A program made the position numbers and the translations under genes. This document shows positions 19,468 through 29,465 of a stretch of DNA of 64,000 nucleotides, in pieces; positions within the stretch are counted from its first letter, which is position 1, and each line of letters starts with the position of its first letter. Under the pieces are notes generated by a model. It was not told where the DNA came from, ran no database searches, and saw only the letters and a list, made by a program, of their open reading frames with translations. Source of the DNA: Domibacillus antri (lineage in GTDB: Bacteria > Bacillota > Bacilli > Bacillales > Domibacillaceae); the NCBI RefSeq assembly GCF_001936625.1, contig NZ_MSDU01000017.1, positions 62,001 through 126,000 on the forward strand, read 5' to 3'.

Positions 19468-19938
19468 TCACGCGTCGAATGAACGAAGCAAGTTGGCCAT
19501 TTCGATTGCAGAGACAGCTGATTCCCAGCCTTTATTTCCCGCTTTCGTGCCGGCACGCTCAATCGACTGCTCAATTGTATCAGTCGTCAGTAAGCCAAAA
19601 ATAACCGGTACGCCTGTTTGAAGTCCTGCCTGTGCAATGCCTTTCGCCGCTTCATTGCAAACATAGTCAAAATGGGCCGTTGCACCGCGAATAACAGCGC
19701 CCAGTGTAATAACAGCATCATATTTACCGCTCTCAGCCATTTTCTTTGCCACAATCGGCAATTCAAATGCCCCCGGTACCCAGGCGATATCAATATCATT
19801 AACTTCAACGCCATGACGAACAAATGCATCTTCTGCACCGCTGACAAGCTTATCAGTTATAAAATCGTTAAAACGCCCTGCAACGATCCCTACTTTTAAT
19901 CCTTTTCCTATTAAATGTCCTTCAAATGTTTTTCCCAT
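19468..19938 (-). CDS. ribH: 6,7-dimethyl-8-ribityllumazine synthase
   Basis: Condenses the ribityl-uracil with dihydroxybutanone phosphate. The 156 residues are full length, with the substrate-binding GAFELP near 55 and the catalytic stretch [14 protein letters not shown] near 80. By family knowledge it forms a 60-mer shell around riboflavin synthase. Last gene of ribD-E-BA-H. Confidence 0.97.
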   Translation of the reverse strand: MGKTFEGHLIGKGLKVGIVAGRFNDFITDKLVSGAEDAFVRHGVEVNDIDIAWVPGAFELPIVAKKMAESGKYDAVITLGAVIRGATAHFDYVCNEAAKGIAQAGLQTGVPVIFGLLTTDTIEQSIERAGTKAGNKGWESAVSAIEMANLLRSFDA

Positions 19939-19940
19939 GT

Positions 19941-21149
19941 TTATCTCTCTCCTTCTGTTATGTTTAAAATATGGCCGAGCTTTGATATTTTTGTTTTTAA
20001 ATAGTTTCGGTTATCTTCATTGGGCGGCATTTCAATCGGCACACGCTCGATGATGTCGATGCCGTACCCTTTTAATCCGGTAATTTTCCGCGGATTGTTT
20101 GTTAATAGCTTCATTTTTGAAATACCGAGGTCCTGTAAAATTTGAGCACCGATGCCGTAATCGCGCAAGTCATCTTTAAAGCCGAGCTTCACGTTCGCTT
20201 CAACCGTGTCGTAGCCCTGCTCCTGAAGTTCATACGCCTTCAGTTTGTTAATGAGGCCAATCCCCCGGCCTTCCTGCCGCATGTACAACAGCACGCCCCG
20301 GCCTTCTTCTTCAATTTGGCGGAGTGCCGCATGAAGCTGCGGTCCGCAGTCGCAGCGGTGTGAACCGAATATGTCTCCTGTTAAACATTCCGAATGTACT
20401 CGAACGAGCACAGGTTCATCACCGGAAATATCACCTTTAACAATGGCAATATGTTCTTGTCCGGTCAGCTCCTCTTCATAGCCGACTGCCCGAAACTTTC
20501 CAAAGTCCGTCGGCAGATGAATATCGGCTTCACGGCGAATAAGGGATTCATGCCTGCGCCGATAGGCAACAAGCTGTTCGATGGTAATAATTTTCAGACC
20601 ATGTTTTTGAGCCATTTTTTCAAGCTCGGGCAGCCGTGCCATCGTACCGTCTTCATTCATAATTTCGCAAATGACTCCAGCCGGTTTTGCACCAGCGAGC
20701 TTGGCTAAATCAACGGCTGCTTCCGTATGACCTGTCCGGCGCAAGACACCTCCGCTTTTGGCAATGAGGGGAAAGATATGACCCGGCCGTTTAAAATCAG
20801 AGGGGACAGATTGTTCATCAACCAACGCGCGGACTGTATCCGCCCGTTCAAAGGCACTGATACCTGTTGTGGTGGACACGTGATCAACGCTCACTGTAAA
20901 GGCGGTTCCGTGACTGTCTGTATTTTGATCAACCATCGCATGCAGGTGAAGGCGTTTCGCAATATGTTCTTCCACTGGAACGCAAATTAAACCGCGGCCC
21001 TCTTTCGCCATAAAATTAATCATGGCACCATCCGCGAATTCAGCAATCCCGACAAGGTCTCCTTCATTTTCACGGTCCTCATCATCGACGACGATGATCA
21101 TTTTTCCTTGCTTCAAATCTTCAATGGCTGATTCGATGTCTGAAAACAT
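19941..21149 (-). CDS. ribBA: Bifunctional DHBP synthase / GTP cyclohydrolase II
   Basis: 402 residues. The N-terminal half is 3,4-dihydroxy-2-butanone-4-phosphate synthase with [12 protein letters not shown] near 22. The C-terminal half from about 205 is GTP cyclohydrolase II with zinc ligands in [17 protein letters not shown] and the catalytic GRGIGL loop. It supplies both precursors of the pathway. It lies 12 nt after ribE and 2 nt before ribH. Confidence 0.97.
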   Translation of the reverse strand: MFSDIESAIEDLKQGKMIIVVDDEDRENEGDLVGIAEFADGAMINFMAKEGRGLICVPVEEHIAKRLHLHAMVDQNTDSHGTAFTVSVDHVSTTTGISAFERADTVRALVDEQSVPSDFKRPGHIFPLIAKSGGVLRRTGHTEAAVDLAKLAGAKPAGVICEIMNEDGTMARLPELEKMAQKHGLKIITIEQLVAYRRRHESLIRREADIHLPTDFGKFRAVGYEEELTGQEHIAIVKGDISGDEPVLVRVHSECLTGDIFGSHRCDCGPQLHAALRQIEEEGRGVLLYMRQEGRGIGLINKLKAYELQEQGYDTVEANVKLGFKDDLRDYGIGAQILQDLGISKMKLLTNNPRKITGLKGYGIDIIERVPIEMPPNEDNRNYLKTKISKLGHILNITEGER

Positions 21150-21161
21150 GGTGTTTCCCCC

Positions 21162-21806
21162 TTATAAATAGCCGTTTTCTTTAAGTAAATCCATCGTGAC
21201 ACCTTTTGATGGCGCTTCTTTTTTCTCCAGCATATTCCCGACATATTTCGCCAGCATATCACACTCAATATTAACCGGATCACCAACGCCTTTTGAGGCA
21301 AGCACCGTTTCGTCCCGCGTATGCGGAATAAGCGACACGGTCAAATCATGATCGGTTACACCAAATAAGGTAAGAGATGTTCCATCAAGTGCAACGGACC
21401 CTTTATATAGAAAATAGCGGCCGAGATGCTCCGGATAAGAAATGGTAATATATAGAGCATTTTCCTCCTGCTGCTTTGAGGTAATATGACCCACACCGTC
21501 TACATGGCCGGAGACGAAATGCCCACCAAACCGGCCATTTGCGGCCATCGCCCGCTCCAAATTAACCGATGCACCTGGAGTCAGAGCGGATAATGATGTT
21601 GTTTTAAACGTTTCCGGCATGACATCTGCCGAAAAATGCGTTTTGGTAAAAGTGATGACGGTTAAGCAGACACCATTAACGGAAATACTGTCGCCGAGCT
21701 GCACATCCGCTAACACTTTTTTGGCGGCAATCGTTAATTGGAGCGACTTGCCGCCGCGGACAATTCGCTCGATTTTACCGACTTCTTCTATAATGCCTGT
21801 AAACAT
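21162..21806 (-). CDS. ribE: Riboflavin synthase alpha subunit
   Basis: Dismutates two lumazines to riboflavin. The 214 residues form two homologous lumazine-binding barrels. The first starts MFTGIIEEVG with SVNGVCLTV; the second, from about 97, has FVSGHVDGVG and ALDGTSLTL. Starts immediately at the ribD stop. Confidence 0.96.
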   Translation of the reverse strand: MFTGIIEEVGKIERIVRGGKSLQLTIAAKKVLADVQLGDSISVNGVCLTVITFTKTHFSADVMPETFKTTSLSALTPGASVNLERAMAANGRFGGHFVSGHVDGVGHITSKQQEENALYITISYPEHLGRYFLYKGSVALDGTSLTLFGVTDHDLTVSLIPHTRDETVLASKGVGDPVNIECDMLAKYVGNMLEKKEAPSKGVTMDLLKENGYL

Positions 21807-22889
21807 TTAGAATCCCCTTCTTTCGGCGACAATTTTCAAATCAGGTCCGATCATTTCGACCGACGTAAAGTCGATGGCCAGTGCTTCATCCATTACTGAG
21901 CCACCAAGACCGCCAAATGAGGACGGGGCAGACTTGCCTCCAATAAGTTTCGGTGCCATATACATAATCAATTTGTTAAATGTGCCGGCATCTAAAAAGG
22001 AAGCATTGATTTCCGCACCCGCTTCAACAAGCAGCGTCATGATCCCCATTTTACCGAGTTCGTTGAGCACTGTATCTACCGACATATGAGGAAGGCGTAT
22101 TACCGTGACACCTTCGTCTTCAAGCGCACGCTGTTTTTTTGTCTGTGCATCAATTGCACAAAAAATAATCGTTTTCGCTTCTTTGTTTTGAATAATGTGG
22201 AAATCCACCGGCACGCGTAAATGCGTATCCAGCAGCACCCGAATGGGATTTTTTCCTCCGCGGGGCAGACGGGAGGTGAGGAGCGGGTTATCGAGCAAGA
22301 CGGTTCCGATGCCTGTTAAAATAGCATCATTTTGCGAGCGCAGTAGATGCACATCTTCCCGTGCAGCGTCGCTTGTAATCCAGCGGCTGTGTCCTGTGTG
22401 GGCAGCCGTTTTGCCATCGGCGGTGACAGCAGTTTTAATCGTTACATATGGACGTTTCGTTTGAATAAAATGAAAAAAAGGTGTTAATAAGGCGATGGCT
22501 TCTTTTTCACAAATGCCGGTTGTCACTTCAATGCCGGCTGCGCGTATTTTTTCGATCCCTTTTCCGCCTACAAGCGGATTTGGGTCGACCGCGGCAATGA
22601 ACACACGGCGTATGCCTTTTTCAATGACAAGATCTGCACACGGCGGCGTTTTCCCGAAGTGGGCACACGGTTCAAGTGTGACATAAATATCGGCGCCTTC
22701 CGCATCAGCTCCAGCCTGAGCCAGCGCCGTTACTTCCGCATGGGCTTCACCGGCTTTTAAATGGGCGCCCATGCCGATCACCCGGCCGTCTTTGACGACG
22801 ACAGCGCCAACCGGTGGATTGGGTGACGTTTGATAGGCGGCGCCTTTTGCAAGTGACAGAGCCAGCTCCATGTAATATTCTTCCTGCAT
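21807..22889 (-). CDS. ribD: Bifunctional pyrimidine deaminase / reductase
   Basis: N-terminal cytidine-deaminase-like domain with zinc site HAEVTAL (near 50) and PCAHFGKTPPC (near 75), then a reductase domain from about 145 (RPYVTIKTAVTADGK). The ATG at 22889 (MQEEYYMELAL) has AAGGAG 7 nt upstream; a GTG two codons earlier lies inside that spacing and is unlikely. First gene of the operon and first to be shut off by the FMN riboswitch. Confidence 0.96.
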   Translation of the reverse strand: MQEEYYMELALSLAKGAAYQTSPNPPVGAVVVKDGRVIGMGAHLKAGEAHAEVTALAQAGADAEGADIYVTLEPCAHFGKTPPCADLVIEKGIRRVFIAAVDPNPLVGGKGIEKIRAAGIEVTTGICEKEAIALLTPFFHFIQTKRPYVTIKTAVTADGKTAAHTGHSRWITSDAAREDVHLLRSQNDAILTGIGTVLLDNPLLTSRLPRGGKNPIRVLLDTHLRVPVDFHIIQNKEAKTIIFCAIDAQTKKQRALEDEGVTVIRLPHMSVDTVLNELGKMGIMTLLVEAGAEINASFLDAGTFNKLIMYMAPKLIGGKSAPSSFGGLGGSVMDEALAIDFTSVEMIGPDLKIVAERRGF

Positions 22890-22937
22890 GAGCACTCTCC
22901 TTTTTTAAAAATATTCCGCCGATAACATGAATGACAA

Positions 22938-23171
22938 ACAAAAAGGGACCCTGCATTGATCGACAATACGGGGCCCCTGCTTTTTTGCATCAAGAAAAAA
23001 ACGTTTATTCATGATTAAAAAATCACAAAACGCGTCTCGTCCTTTCCTCCCATCCAGACTTTCACTGTCGGCTCCGGAATTACACCGGATCCACCGCATA
23101 TATGCGGGTCACGGACTGAGGGCTGCTGCCCATCACCGCCGGTCGGGAGTTGCACCCTGCCCCGGAAAGGT
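22938..23171 (-). promoter_or_regulatory. FMN riboswitch (RFN element) with terminator
   Basis: The aptamer spans about 23171-23040. It shows the conserved CCGGGGCAGGGTG start, the GACCGGCGGT core, the AGTCCGTGACCC segment, and closing CCGACAGTGAAAGTCTGGATGG split across the last helices. Downstream, a long hairpin (22976-22945) with TTTTT can terminate before ribD. FMN binding should favour termination. Confidence 0.95.
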
Positions 23172-23191
23172 AGTATTCGAATGTTGCATTT

Positions 23192-23221
23192 ATTATGAAC
23201 TTTTTTTGATGTCTGTGTCAA
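23192..23221 (-). promoter_or_regulatory. Promoter of the rib operon
   Basis: TTGACA, 18 nt spacer, CATAAT; the -35 box overlaps the efeU stop codon. Confidence 0.65.
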
Positions 23222-24918
23222 GCAAGTGATTTTTGTTTTTTCATCCTAATGGCAGTCCCGGCAATCAATCCGAGTAACAGCAGCTGAGGCACGACCGTTT
23301 CAATTGTTGGATATAAACCGACTTCATCGATAAATGGAACGATATTTGTTGGATGAATTTCAACAGCGCCGGCCACCTGAAGTGCATGTATACTTTTCCC
23401 TAAAATTTTAAATGCAAGCACGTAAATTAACAGTGCTGCACTAATAAAAAACGACCGAAGTGGAATTTTGACGCTGAATTTCATCATAAACAGACCGAAT
23501 ATCATGATGACGGTGATCGCTGAAAAAACGCCGATCAACAGAGCGCTGACACTCATATTCGGTGCCATTCCTGCATAAAAAATGATGGTTTCTGCTCCTT
23601 CTCTAAAAACGGACAAGAAACTAATTGCCACAAAGGATACGATGCTTCCTGATGCGGCGGCTGCAGCCATTGAATCATTCACAAGGCGATTCCATTTTTT
23701 CACATTGGCCTTTCCGTGCAGCCACATGCCGACGCCAATCATCATCACAACAGCGGTAATGCCAGCAAAGCCTTCAATATATTCGCGGCCTGCAGCACCT
23801 GACAGACCATTGAAAAGTTGATTGAGAACAACCGCCATCAAAATGCTCGCACCAATACCGGCAGCAGCACCAATCCAGATCCATTTTTTTGCCGCACGCT
23901 GACCTGTTTTGGATAAGAACGCAATAAGCGCTGAAATGATGATGACCGCTTCAAGTCCTTCCCTAAGCAGAATAAGTGCAGCGTCCCACCATGTGTATGA
24001 TGTCGCTGCTGTCAGCGGCTCAATACGCTCGGCAATGCCGGCAATGAGATCCGCTGCTTTCACAGCATCACCATCGGCAGACGAGAGTATACCGGCTGCC
24101 TCCGGAATGATTATTTCCACATCGGCATATAATGCGGTATCCTTCACCTGTACGGATCCTTCCACTGCCGGCCACACCAACAGTGCTTCTGTTAATTTTA
24201 TTACTGCTGTCTCGCTATTTCCAGCACGTGCCTCTTCTTCTGCATCTTTCAGTAAAGCCAAATAATCAGCAAGTGAAGAGTCTTTCGCAGGTGCTGCACT
24301 TGTATTTCCATCTAAAAATTGCTGCACAGCCATTTTTAACGCATCAAGTGCTCCACTTACCTCAAGGGGACTGGCCGGTTCTTTCACGACAGCAATCCGT
24401 AAAAGCGCCATTTTCGCTTCAATATCTCCGTATGAAGCGATACTTTCAGCACGAACAATTTTTTCGACTGACGTCCACTTTTTTTCTAAATATTGGTATG
24501 TCCATTCATTCACTTCTAAACGCCTGATCTCATCAATCATTGGCAACAAAGACCTTACTTTTTCCAATTCAGCTGACTGATCAACCGGATTCAGTTTTTC
24601 ATCATAAGAAACGAGTGCTTCTGAAAGCAATGATAATGCTTTCTGTACATCATTTACATTTTTTTCAGCAAGGGACTGTTGAACGGACTTGAATGCTTCT
24701 TCAACAGATTCTGAATGTCCATTTATCAATCTCCACTCCGATTCAAAAGATGTCATGTTTTCCTGAACCGATTCAAGATTGCCGTCTTTCGCTTTCATAA
24801 TCGCATCACCAACTGGTACAAATAAATGATCAATATTCGTGTTTGCACTGGCACTCGCCGCAATCAAAGTGCATATAATGATCATTATAAAAAGGAGGTT
24901 AATAAAATAACGTTTCAC
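23218..24918 (-). CDS. efeU: EfeU/FTR1-type iron permease (long form)
   Basis: 566 residues. A signal-like hydrophobic N-terminus (to about 26) is followed by an extracytoplasmic helical domain of about 280 residues, then a multi-helix FTR1 permease. The two REXXE-type iron motifs are visible: REGLEAVII and REGAETIIF. The protein would carry iron delivered by EfeO and EfeB across the membrane. GTG start with AAGGAGG at 8 nt; it overlaps the end of efeB by about 20 nt. Last gene of efeO-efeB-efeU. Confidence 0.92.
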   Translation of the reverse strand: MKRYFINLLFIMIIICTLIAASASANTNIDHLFVPVGDAIMKAKDGNLESVQENMTSFESEWRLINGHSESVEEAFKSVQQSLAEKNVNDVQKALSLLSEALVSYDEKLNPVDQSAELEKVRSLLPMIDEIRRLEVNEWTYQYLEKKWTSVEKIVRAESIASYGDIEAKMALLRIAVVKEPASPLEVSGALDALKMAVQQFLDGNTSAAPAKDSSLADYLALLKDAEEEARAGNSETAVIKLTEALLVWPAVEGSVQVKDTALYADVEIIIPEAAGILSSADGDAVKAADLIAGIAERIEPLTAATSYTWWDAALILLREGLEAVIIISALIAFLSKTGQRAAKKWIWIGAAAGIGASILMAVVLNQLFNGLSGAAGREYIEGFAGITAVVMMIGVGMWLHGKANVKKWNRLVNDSMAAAAASGSIVSFVAISFLSVFREGAETIIFYAGMAPNMSVSALLIGVFSAITVIMIFGLFMMKFSVKIPLRSFFISAALLIYVLAFKILGKSIHALQVAGAVEIHPTNIVPFIDEVGLYPTIETVVPQLLLLGLIAGTAIRMKKQKSLA

Positions 24919-26131
24919 CTAAATAACCTCCTTTTTTCACACCTGGCAGGCAGGCAAAAACGGCACTTCCCCGATGAATCGTATACTCATTTAATTTATC
25001 ATTGTTCGCAAGACGTGTTTGAATCGGAATAAACTGATCGGAAATGCTTTTTTGGAAACTGATAAATAAAAGTCCTGCATCAAAGCTGCCTGTTTTTGTG
25101 TCAAGTCCGTCCGCATAAGAATATGACCGACGGAGAATCTTCTTCTTGCCATCCCCATGTGCAAGAGCAGTATGTGAATTCGCTGGAATGAGTTTATTTC
25201 CATTCACATCCTTTTTGTTCACATCAACTGGGTCAAATTCATTTTCACTTCCAATTGGTGCACCAGTATCTCGATGACGTCCAAAGGTAGCTTCCTGTTC
25301 GCCCAGCGCCGTCCGGTCCCATACCTCGATAAACATTTGCACTCGGCGCACTACCATGTAGGTGCCTCCTGTCATCCAGCCATTCTGCACCCAGACATGG
25401 TTATTCATCGCTGAATGACTAGAGGTATCAGGGTTCCCGGTTCCATCTTTAAAACCAAATAAATTACGTGGCGTTTCACTTTTCGTATCGGCCTGTTTTG
25501 TTCGCTGAAAAGCTGCTTGTGTCCACTTTAATTGGACTTTCCCACGGGCAATCCGCACAAGGTTGCGAACAGCATGAAACGCCACCTGAGGATCATCAGC
25601 ACATGCCTGAATGCAAAGATCCCCGCCTGACCATTTTTCTTCAAGTGCATCGAACGAAAAACTTGGCAATTCTTTCAATTCTTTTGGCTGTTTAGACGTT
25701 AAATTTAGTTTTTGAAAAAATCCAGGCCCCACTCCGAATGTAACCGTCAAATTAGATGCATCAAGTCCGGAAGCCTCACCCGTATCATCAGGCGGTAAGA
25801 GCAAGCTTTCTGCTGCTTTGCCAATAGACTTTCCTTCCGTCATCATGGCAGCGGTTTTGGTCCACTCTTTTAAAAACTGTTTGACTTCAGAGGTATCCAT
25901 TGTTGTCAATATAAGCGACGCAAAATACAAATGATTTTGTGGATCTGTTGTAATACCCGCTTGATAAGATCCATAAAACGGAACAATTCCAGTACTGGAT
26001 TTATCTGCGGATGCAGTAAAGGTCAGCAGACTCCCTGCACCGGATGCGCCAATCAGCAGGCCCGCTGCTCCTATTCCGCCCGCTTTTAATACATTACGAC
26101 GTGACACTTCTTTATTAAGAAAGTCATTCAC
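24899..26131 (-). CDS. efeB: EfeB, Tat-exported Dyp-type haem peroxidase
   Basis: 410 residues. A twin-arginine signal SRRNVLKAGG with hydrophobic stretch lies in the first 40 residues. The Dyp motif GXXDG occurs as GFKDGTGN near 220, with a likely haem-ligand His in PANSHTALAH and an Arg in GRHRDTGAP. Known role: oxidises ferrous iron, or acts on haem, at the cell surface for EfeUOB uptake. Its TAATG junction with efeO couples translation. Confidence 0.93.
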   Translation of the reverse strand: MNDFLNKEVSRRNVLKAGGIGAAGLLIGASGAGSLLTFTASADKSSTGIVPFYGSYQAGITTDPQNHLYFASLILTTMDTSEVKQFLKEWTKTAAMMTEGKSIGKAAESLLLPPDDTGEASGLDASNLTVTFGVGPGFFQKLNLTSKQPKELKELPSFSFDALEEKWSGGDLCIQACADDPQVAFHAVRNLVRIARGKVQLKWTQAAFQRTKQADTKSETPRNLFGFKDGTGNPDTSSHSAMNNHVWVQNGWMTGGTYMVVRRVQMFIEVWDRTALGEQEATFGRHRDTGAPIGSENEFDPVDVNKKDVNGNKLIPANSHTALAHGDGKKKILRRSYSYADGLDTKTGSFDAGLLFISFQKSISDQFIPIQTRLANNDKLNEYTIHRGSAVFACLPGVKKGGYLGETLFY

Positions 26132-26132
26132 A

Positions 26133-26963
26133 TTACAACGCCTCCGTTACGATACCAAGCTGCGACAGTGGTTCTGCAAGTGCATCAATGGATTGACTTA
26201 ATTCCTTTACGTCTGTTTCCGAAAGGTTGTTATACAGAGTATAGCCGTCTCCTTTTTTATGTTTATTTAAAAGTGTGTATACATCTGCAAAACGAACACT
26301 GATTTCAGCTGCCAGCGCTTCGTCCTTTTTTTCAAGGTCTCCCTGAAGCAGTCTGAAAATTTTCTCTGCACCTTCTACGTTTGCCGCAAAGTCATAAAGG
26401 TCCGTATGTGAGTAGCGATCTTCTTCACCTTTTACTTTTGAAGTCGATACTTCGTTTAATAAATCCACCGCTCCAGTTACGAGCATATCTGGCGTAACGT
26501 CGACCGTTTCGACTTTCGCACGAAGCAATTTTGTATCATCGATCAGCTGTTGTGCATATTCTTCATAACCTTCAGTCGTACCATCGATCCATAAACCTTT
26601 TTCAATACGATGATAACCGCCCCATTCCGCAGCTGGAATATCGCCTTCACGCGCATCAATTTTCGGGTCCAGATCTCCGAAGGCTTCTGCAATCGGCTCA
26701 GCCCGCTCATAATGGGCACGTGCTGGTGCATATAGTTCCTTTGCAAGTTCAATGTCACCCACTTTAACTGCTTCGGCGAATTTTTCGGTTTCAGTAACAA
26801 ATAGACTGATTTCACCAATTGCATAGTCGCGGTATTCATTGGTGACTTTTGAAAGATCCGGGGCTGTAGTTGTTTCAGCCGGTTCAGTTATCTCTTCATT
26901 TCCGCATGCTGTTAAAACTGATCCAGCCATTAACATGAGAACTGTTAAAGTCCGTTTTTTCAT
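26133..26963 (-). CDS. efeO: EfeO/EfeM-type iron-binding lipoprotein
   Basis: 276 residues. Lipoprotein signal with lipobox LTAC (residues about 16-20), then an M75-type (imelysin-like) domain with the metal-binding HRIEKGLW near 142. No cupredoxin domain, so the short EfeM-like form. First gene of the operon, directly downstream of a promoter covered by a strong Fur box. Confidence 0.92.
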   Translation of the reverse strand: MKKRTLTVLMLMAGSVLTACGNEEITEPAETTTAPDLSKVTNEYRDYAIGEISLFVTETEKFAEAVKVGDIELAKELYAPARAHYERAEPIAEAFGDLDPKIDAREGDIPAAEWGGYHRIEKGLWIDGTTEGYEEYAQQLIDDTKLLRAKVETVDVTPDMLVTGAVDLLNEVSTSKVKGEEDRYSHTDLYDFAANVEGAEKIFRLLQGDLEKKDEALAAEISVRFADVYTLLNKHKKGDGYTLYNNLSETDVKELSQSIDALAEPLSQLGIVTEAL

Positions 26964-27007
26964 CGTATGGTCGTCTCCTTAAAATGTAATTATAATTCCA
27001 CAATAGC

Positions 27008-27035
27008 ATTATACGATAATGAAATTCATTTTCAA
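27008..27035 (-). promoter_or_regulatory. Promoter of efeO-efeB-efeU
   Basis: TTGAAA, 16 nt spacer, TATAAT, about 45 nt before efeO. The spacer and -35 are covered by the Fur box. Confidence 0.75.
27015..27033. promoter_or_regulatory. Fur box
   Basis: GATAATGAAATTCATTTTC matches the 19-bp Fur consensus GATAATGATAATCATTATC at 16 of 19 positions and lies between the -35 and -10 boxes of the efe promoter. Iron-replete Fur should shut the operon. Confidence 0.85.
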
Positions 27036-27337
27036 TTAATTCTTTCAAAAAAATGTCGAAAAAATTTTCTTTTCATGTTTAAAACCTATTTTCAAACGGG
27101 TAAAAATTTTATATTATGAAGTTACAGCGACATTTTAATGATAGTTGTTTATGGGAAGGCAAATGGTGCGCCACCGGTTTCTTCAATCGGTTCTAATGGG
27201 TTCGATTCCCATCCCGGAATTTTTTGTGGACAGGCTGAAGTTGTGACGGTCTTGTTGAACTCTATAAAAAATTTCGAGGGCGAATCGGACTATAATGAAC
27301 CGCTATGCCCTCAATGTGTAAAAAGGAGGGAAATATA
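27036..27337. other. Non-coding stretch with a tRNA-like T-arm
   Basis: No convincing gene. At about 27197-27223 the plus strand reads ATGGGTTCGATTCCCAT then CCCGGAA, a perfect T-arm plus acceptor-like strand. The matching 5' half of a tRNA is not present, so I do not call a tRNA. A TATAAT at 27291-27296 could be the -10 of the following GNAT gene. Confidence 0.3.
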
Positions 27338-27889
27338 ATGTTGAAGAAACGCGATGTTCATGAAAGTCATGCTTTATTCGATTTAATGACGCACCCGGAT
27401 GTCTTCCCTTTTGTGCGCCATAAAGCCAAATCTTATGAAGAATTTGTGTTTGTCACGAAGCAAAATATTGAATCGGAAGAGCGCGGCGAATTAATTTCAC
27501 GGACCATTCTCGACGAGTGGGGAAATCCGATTGGCACAATTAACCTTTATGACATCGAAGACAATGCCGGCTATCTTGGCACATGGCTAGGCAAGCCATA
27601 CCACGGCAAGGGGTACAATGAGCCTGCAAAAAAAGAATTTTTCAAAGAATTATTTTACGAAATGGGCATTGAATCCATTTATATGGCGATCCGCAAAGTG
27701 AATGTCCGTTCACGCAAAGCAGCGGAGAAACTCCCCTATGCTGTGCCGGCGAACGAAACACGGCCGGATGTCTTTGCCAAACTGAATAAAGATGAGATTG
27801 TGTTTGATCTATTTGAAGTACCGAAAGACCTCTTCACGCTTTATTTGATGCGCAAACAGCAGGAAAACGAACAGGCAATGGAAGCGTAA
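27338..27889 (+). CDS. GNAT family acetyltransferase
   Basis: 183 residues from the ATG at 27338, which has AAGGAGGG at about 7 nt; an open frame begins 11 codons earlier without such a site. A GNAT domain covers residues 3-140, with GYLGTWLGKPYHGKGYNEPAKKE as the acetyl-CoA-binding region (G-K-G instead of the usual R/Q-G-x-G). The closest known type is the RimJ/RimL-like group. Substrate unknown. Confidence 0.8.
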   Translation: MLKKRDVHESHALFDLMTHPDVFPFVRHKAKSYEEFVFVTKQNIESEERGELISRTILDEWGNPIGTINLYDIEDNAGYLGTWLGKPYHGKGYNEPAKKEFFKELFYEMGIESIYMAIRKVNVRSRKAAEKLPYAVPANETRPDVFAKLNKDEIVFDLFEVPKDLFTLYLMRKQQENEQAMEA

Positions 27890-27982
27890 CAAACAATTCC
27901 GGAACCCCTCATGCGTACCTTACCTTCTAATGAAGCGACTATTCCGTCCATGGATTTCATTCCAAATGACGACAAATTCCAG

Positions 27983-28016
27983 AAAGGCCGGCAAGCGATA
28001 TGCTTGCCGGCCTTTT
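27983..28016 (+). terminator. Terminator after the GNAT gene
   Basis: GGCCGGCAAGC / GCTTGCCGGCC hairpin followed by TTTT, about 95 nt after the stop codon. Confidence 0.8.
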
Positions 28017-28178
28017 ACATGGAAGAAATGGTACATTCAAGCTGTTATAACGTCATGACTGATGAAAGTCCATCAACACCGACACCGGTCACAATTGCTT
28101 TTTCATTTTATTTTTTTCATTACCATATTATGAAAAATTGATATAAAAAAACGGCCTGTGAAAAAAAAGACCGGTCCT

Positions 28179-28418
28179 TTACCTTTTCTGAGGCGAAACC
28201 ATGCCGCCCGCCCCCGCTGACAAAATATCCGATTGTACCTGAACGCCGCCTTTTTTATCGGATCCTCCTTCCGACGGCGCATCGGTTCGGATCGGCTGAT
28301 GATCCGTCAATGCGCTCACTTCGATTCCATGACCACGGAGTGCTTCTTTCAATAATGATTGAAGGTCAGCCGGGATCTTCGCTTCATCATAAACTAACTC
28401 AGCAAAGACCGTTTTCAT
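28179..28418 (-). CDS. Small hypothetical protein
   Basis: 79 residues starting MKTVFAELVYDEAK. AGGAGAGGAG directly before the ATG at 28418 supports real translation. The N-terminal half is compact and predicted mixed alpha/beta; the C-terminal half is Gly/Ser/Lys-rich and probably disordered. I do not recognise the family. A weak hairpin with seven T follows on the minus strand near 28145-28175. Confidence 0.6.
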   Translation of the reverse strand: MKTVFAELVYDEAKIPADLQSLLKEALRGHGIEVSALTDHQPIRTDAPSEGGSDKKGGVQVQSDILSAGAGGMVSPQKR

Positions 28419-28660
28419 TTTCTCCTCTCCTTTCATTCCCATTTTAACAATACTATTCCCATTTCATTCGTAAATAAACAGTTCAATTTCATTTATATGG
28501 ACTCTGGTTATTTTCTTCATATGAGCCGCTTTGTAGAGGAACAAAATTCAAAAAAATACCATGATCATTTTTCAAAAAGGATACTTATTTCGAAAGTGGA
28601 TAATTACCGTCTTTTCCATTAGAATGAGGATAATCACGTATGTTAAAAGGAGTTTTTTCG

Positions 28661-29461
28661 ATGGAAACGAGACGGAATATGTTTTTTTCTTACAAAAAAG
28701 ATCCGACAAAATGGCCGGCTATTGAAAAATTAATAAACATCGCGAAAGAGCAGGGATTTGAAATTGTGTCGAAGTCTGAAGACGCCAATATTATTGTAGC
28801 GGTTGGCGGTGACGGGGCGTTTTTGCAGGCGGTCCGCAAATCAGGGTTCCGCGATGACTGCTTGTATGTCGGGGTAACCGATGAAAAAGAAACAAGTTTA
28901 TACTGCGACTTCCACATTCACGATACAGAGGAAATGATCGAAGCGATTCAAACGGCAGGTGTTTCGGTGCGCCGCTATCCCGTTATTGATGTCCATTTAG
29001 ACGGACATACTCATTTTCAATGTTTAAATGAACTGTCTGTCCGTTCTTCTATTATTAAAACGTTTGTGATCGACGTGGTTATTGACGATTTGCATTTCGA
29101 GACGTTTCGCGGCGACGGGATTGTTGTCTCGACACCGACAGGCAGCACCGCCTATAACCGCTCTTTGAACGGCGCTGTGGTCGATCCCCGCATTTCGTGT
29201 ATGCAGGTGAGTGAAATTGCGTCACTTAATAATAACCAGTTCCGTACACTCGGTTCATCGTTTATTTTAGGTGACAGCCGAAAATTAACGCTTCAAATTG
29301 TGCAGGATGGCAATGATTACCCGATCATTGGACTCGACAACGAAGCACTGAGCATTCAGCACACAAAAAGCATCGAAGTCGAGATGTCTGGAAAGATTAT
29401 CAAGACGGTTAAACTGAAAAACAACTCATTCTGGCATAAAGTGCAGCGGACGTTTTTATAA
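28661..29461 (+). CDS. nadK: NAD kinase (YtdI-type)
   Basis: ATP- or polyphosphate-dependent phosphorylation of NAD to NADP. The 266 residues carry the GGDG motif (VAVGGDGAF near 45), an NE dipeptide in CLNELSVRS near 122, and GDGIVVSTPTGSTAYN near 155. AAAGGAG lies 8 nt before the ATG at 28661; the upstream in-frame ATG overlaps that site. Bacillus species carry two NAD kinases and the size fits the second (YtdI) type. Confidence 0.93.
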   Translation: METRRNMFFSYKKDPTKWPAIEKLINIAKEQGFEIVSKSEDANIIVAVGGDGAFLQAVRKSGFRDDCLYVGVTDEKETSLYCDFHIHDTEEMIEAIQTAGVSVRRYPVIDVHLDGHTHFQCLNELSVRSSIIKTFVIDVVIDDLHFETFRGDGIVVSTPTGSTAYNRSLNGAVVDPRISCMQVSEIASLNNNQFRTLGSSFILGDSRKLTLQIVQDGNDYPIIGLDNEALSIQHTKSIEVEMSGKIIKTVKLKNNSFWHKVQRTFL

Positions 29462-29465
29462 AAGG

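Noticed and set aside
27138-27338. Open frame of 66 residues before the GNAT gene
   Set aside because: No ribosome binding site, ends inside the GNAT start region and contains the tRNA-like T-arm.
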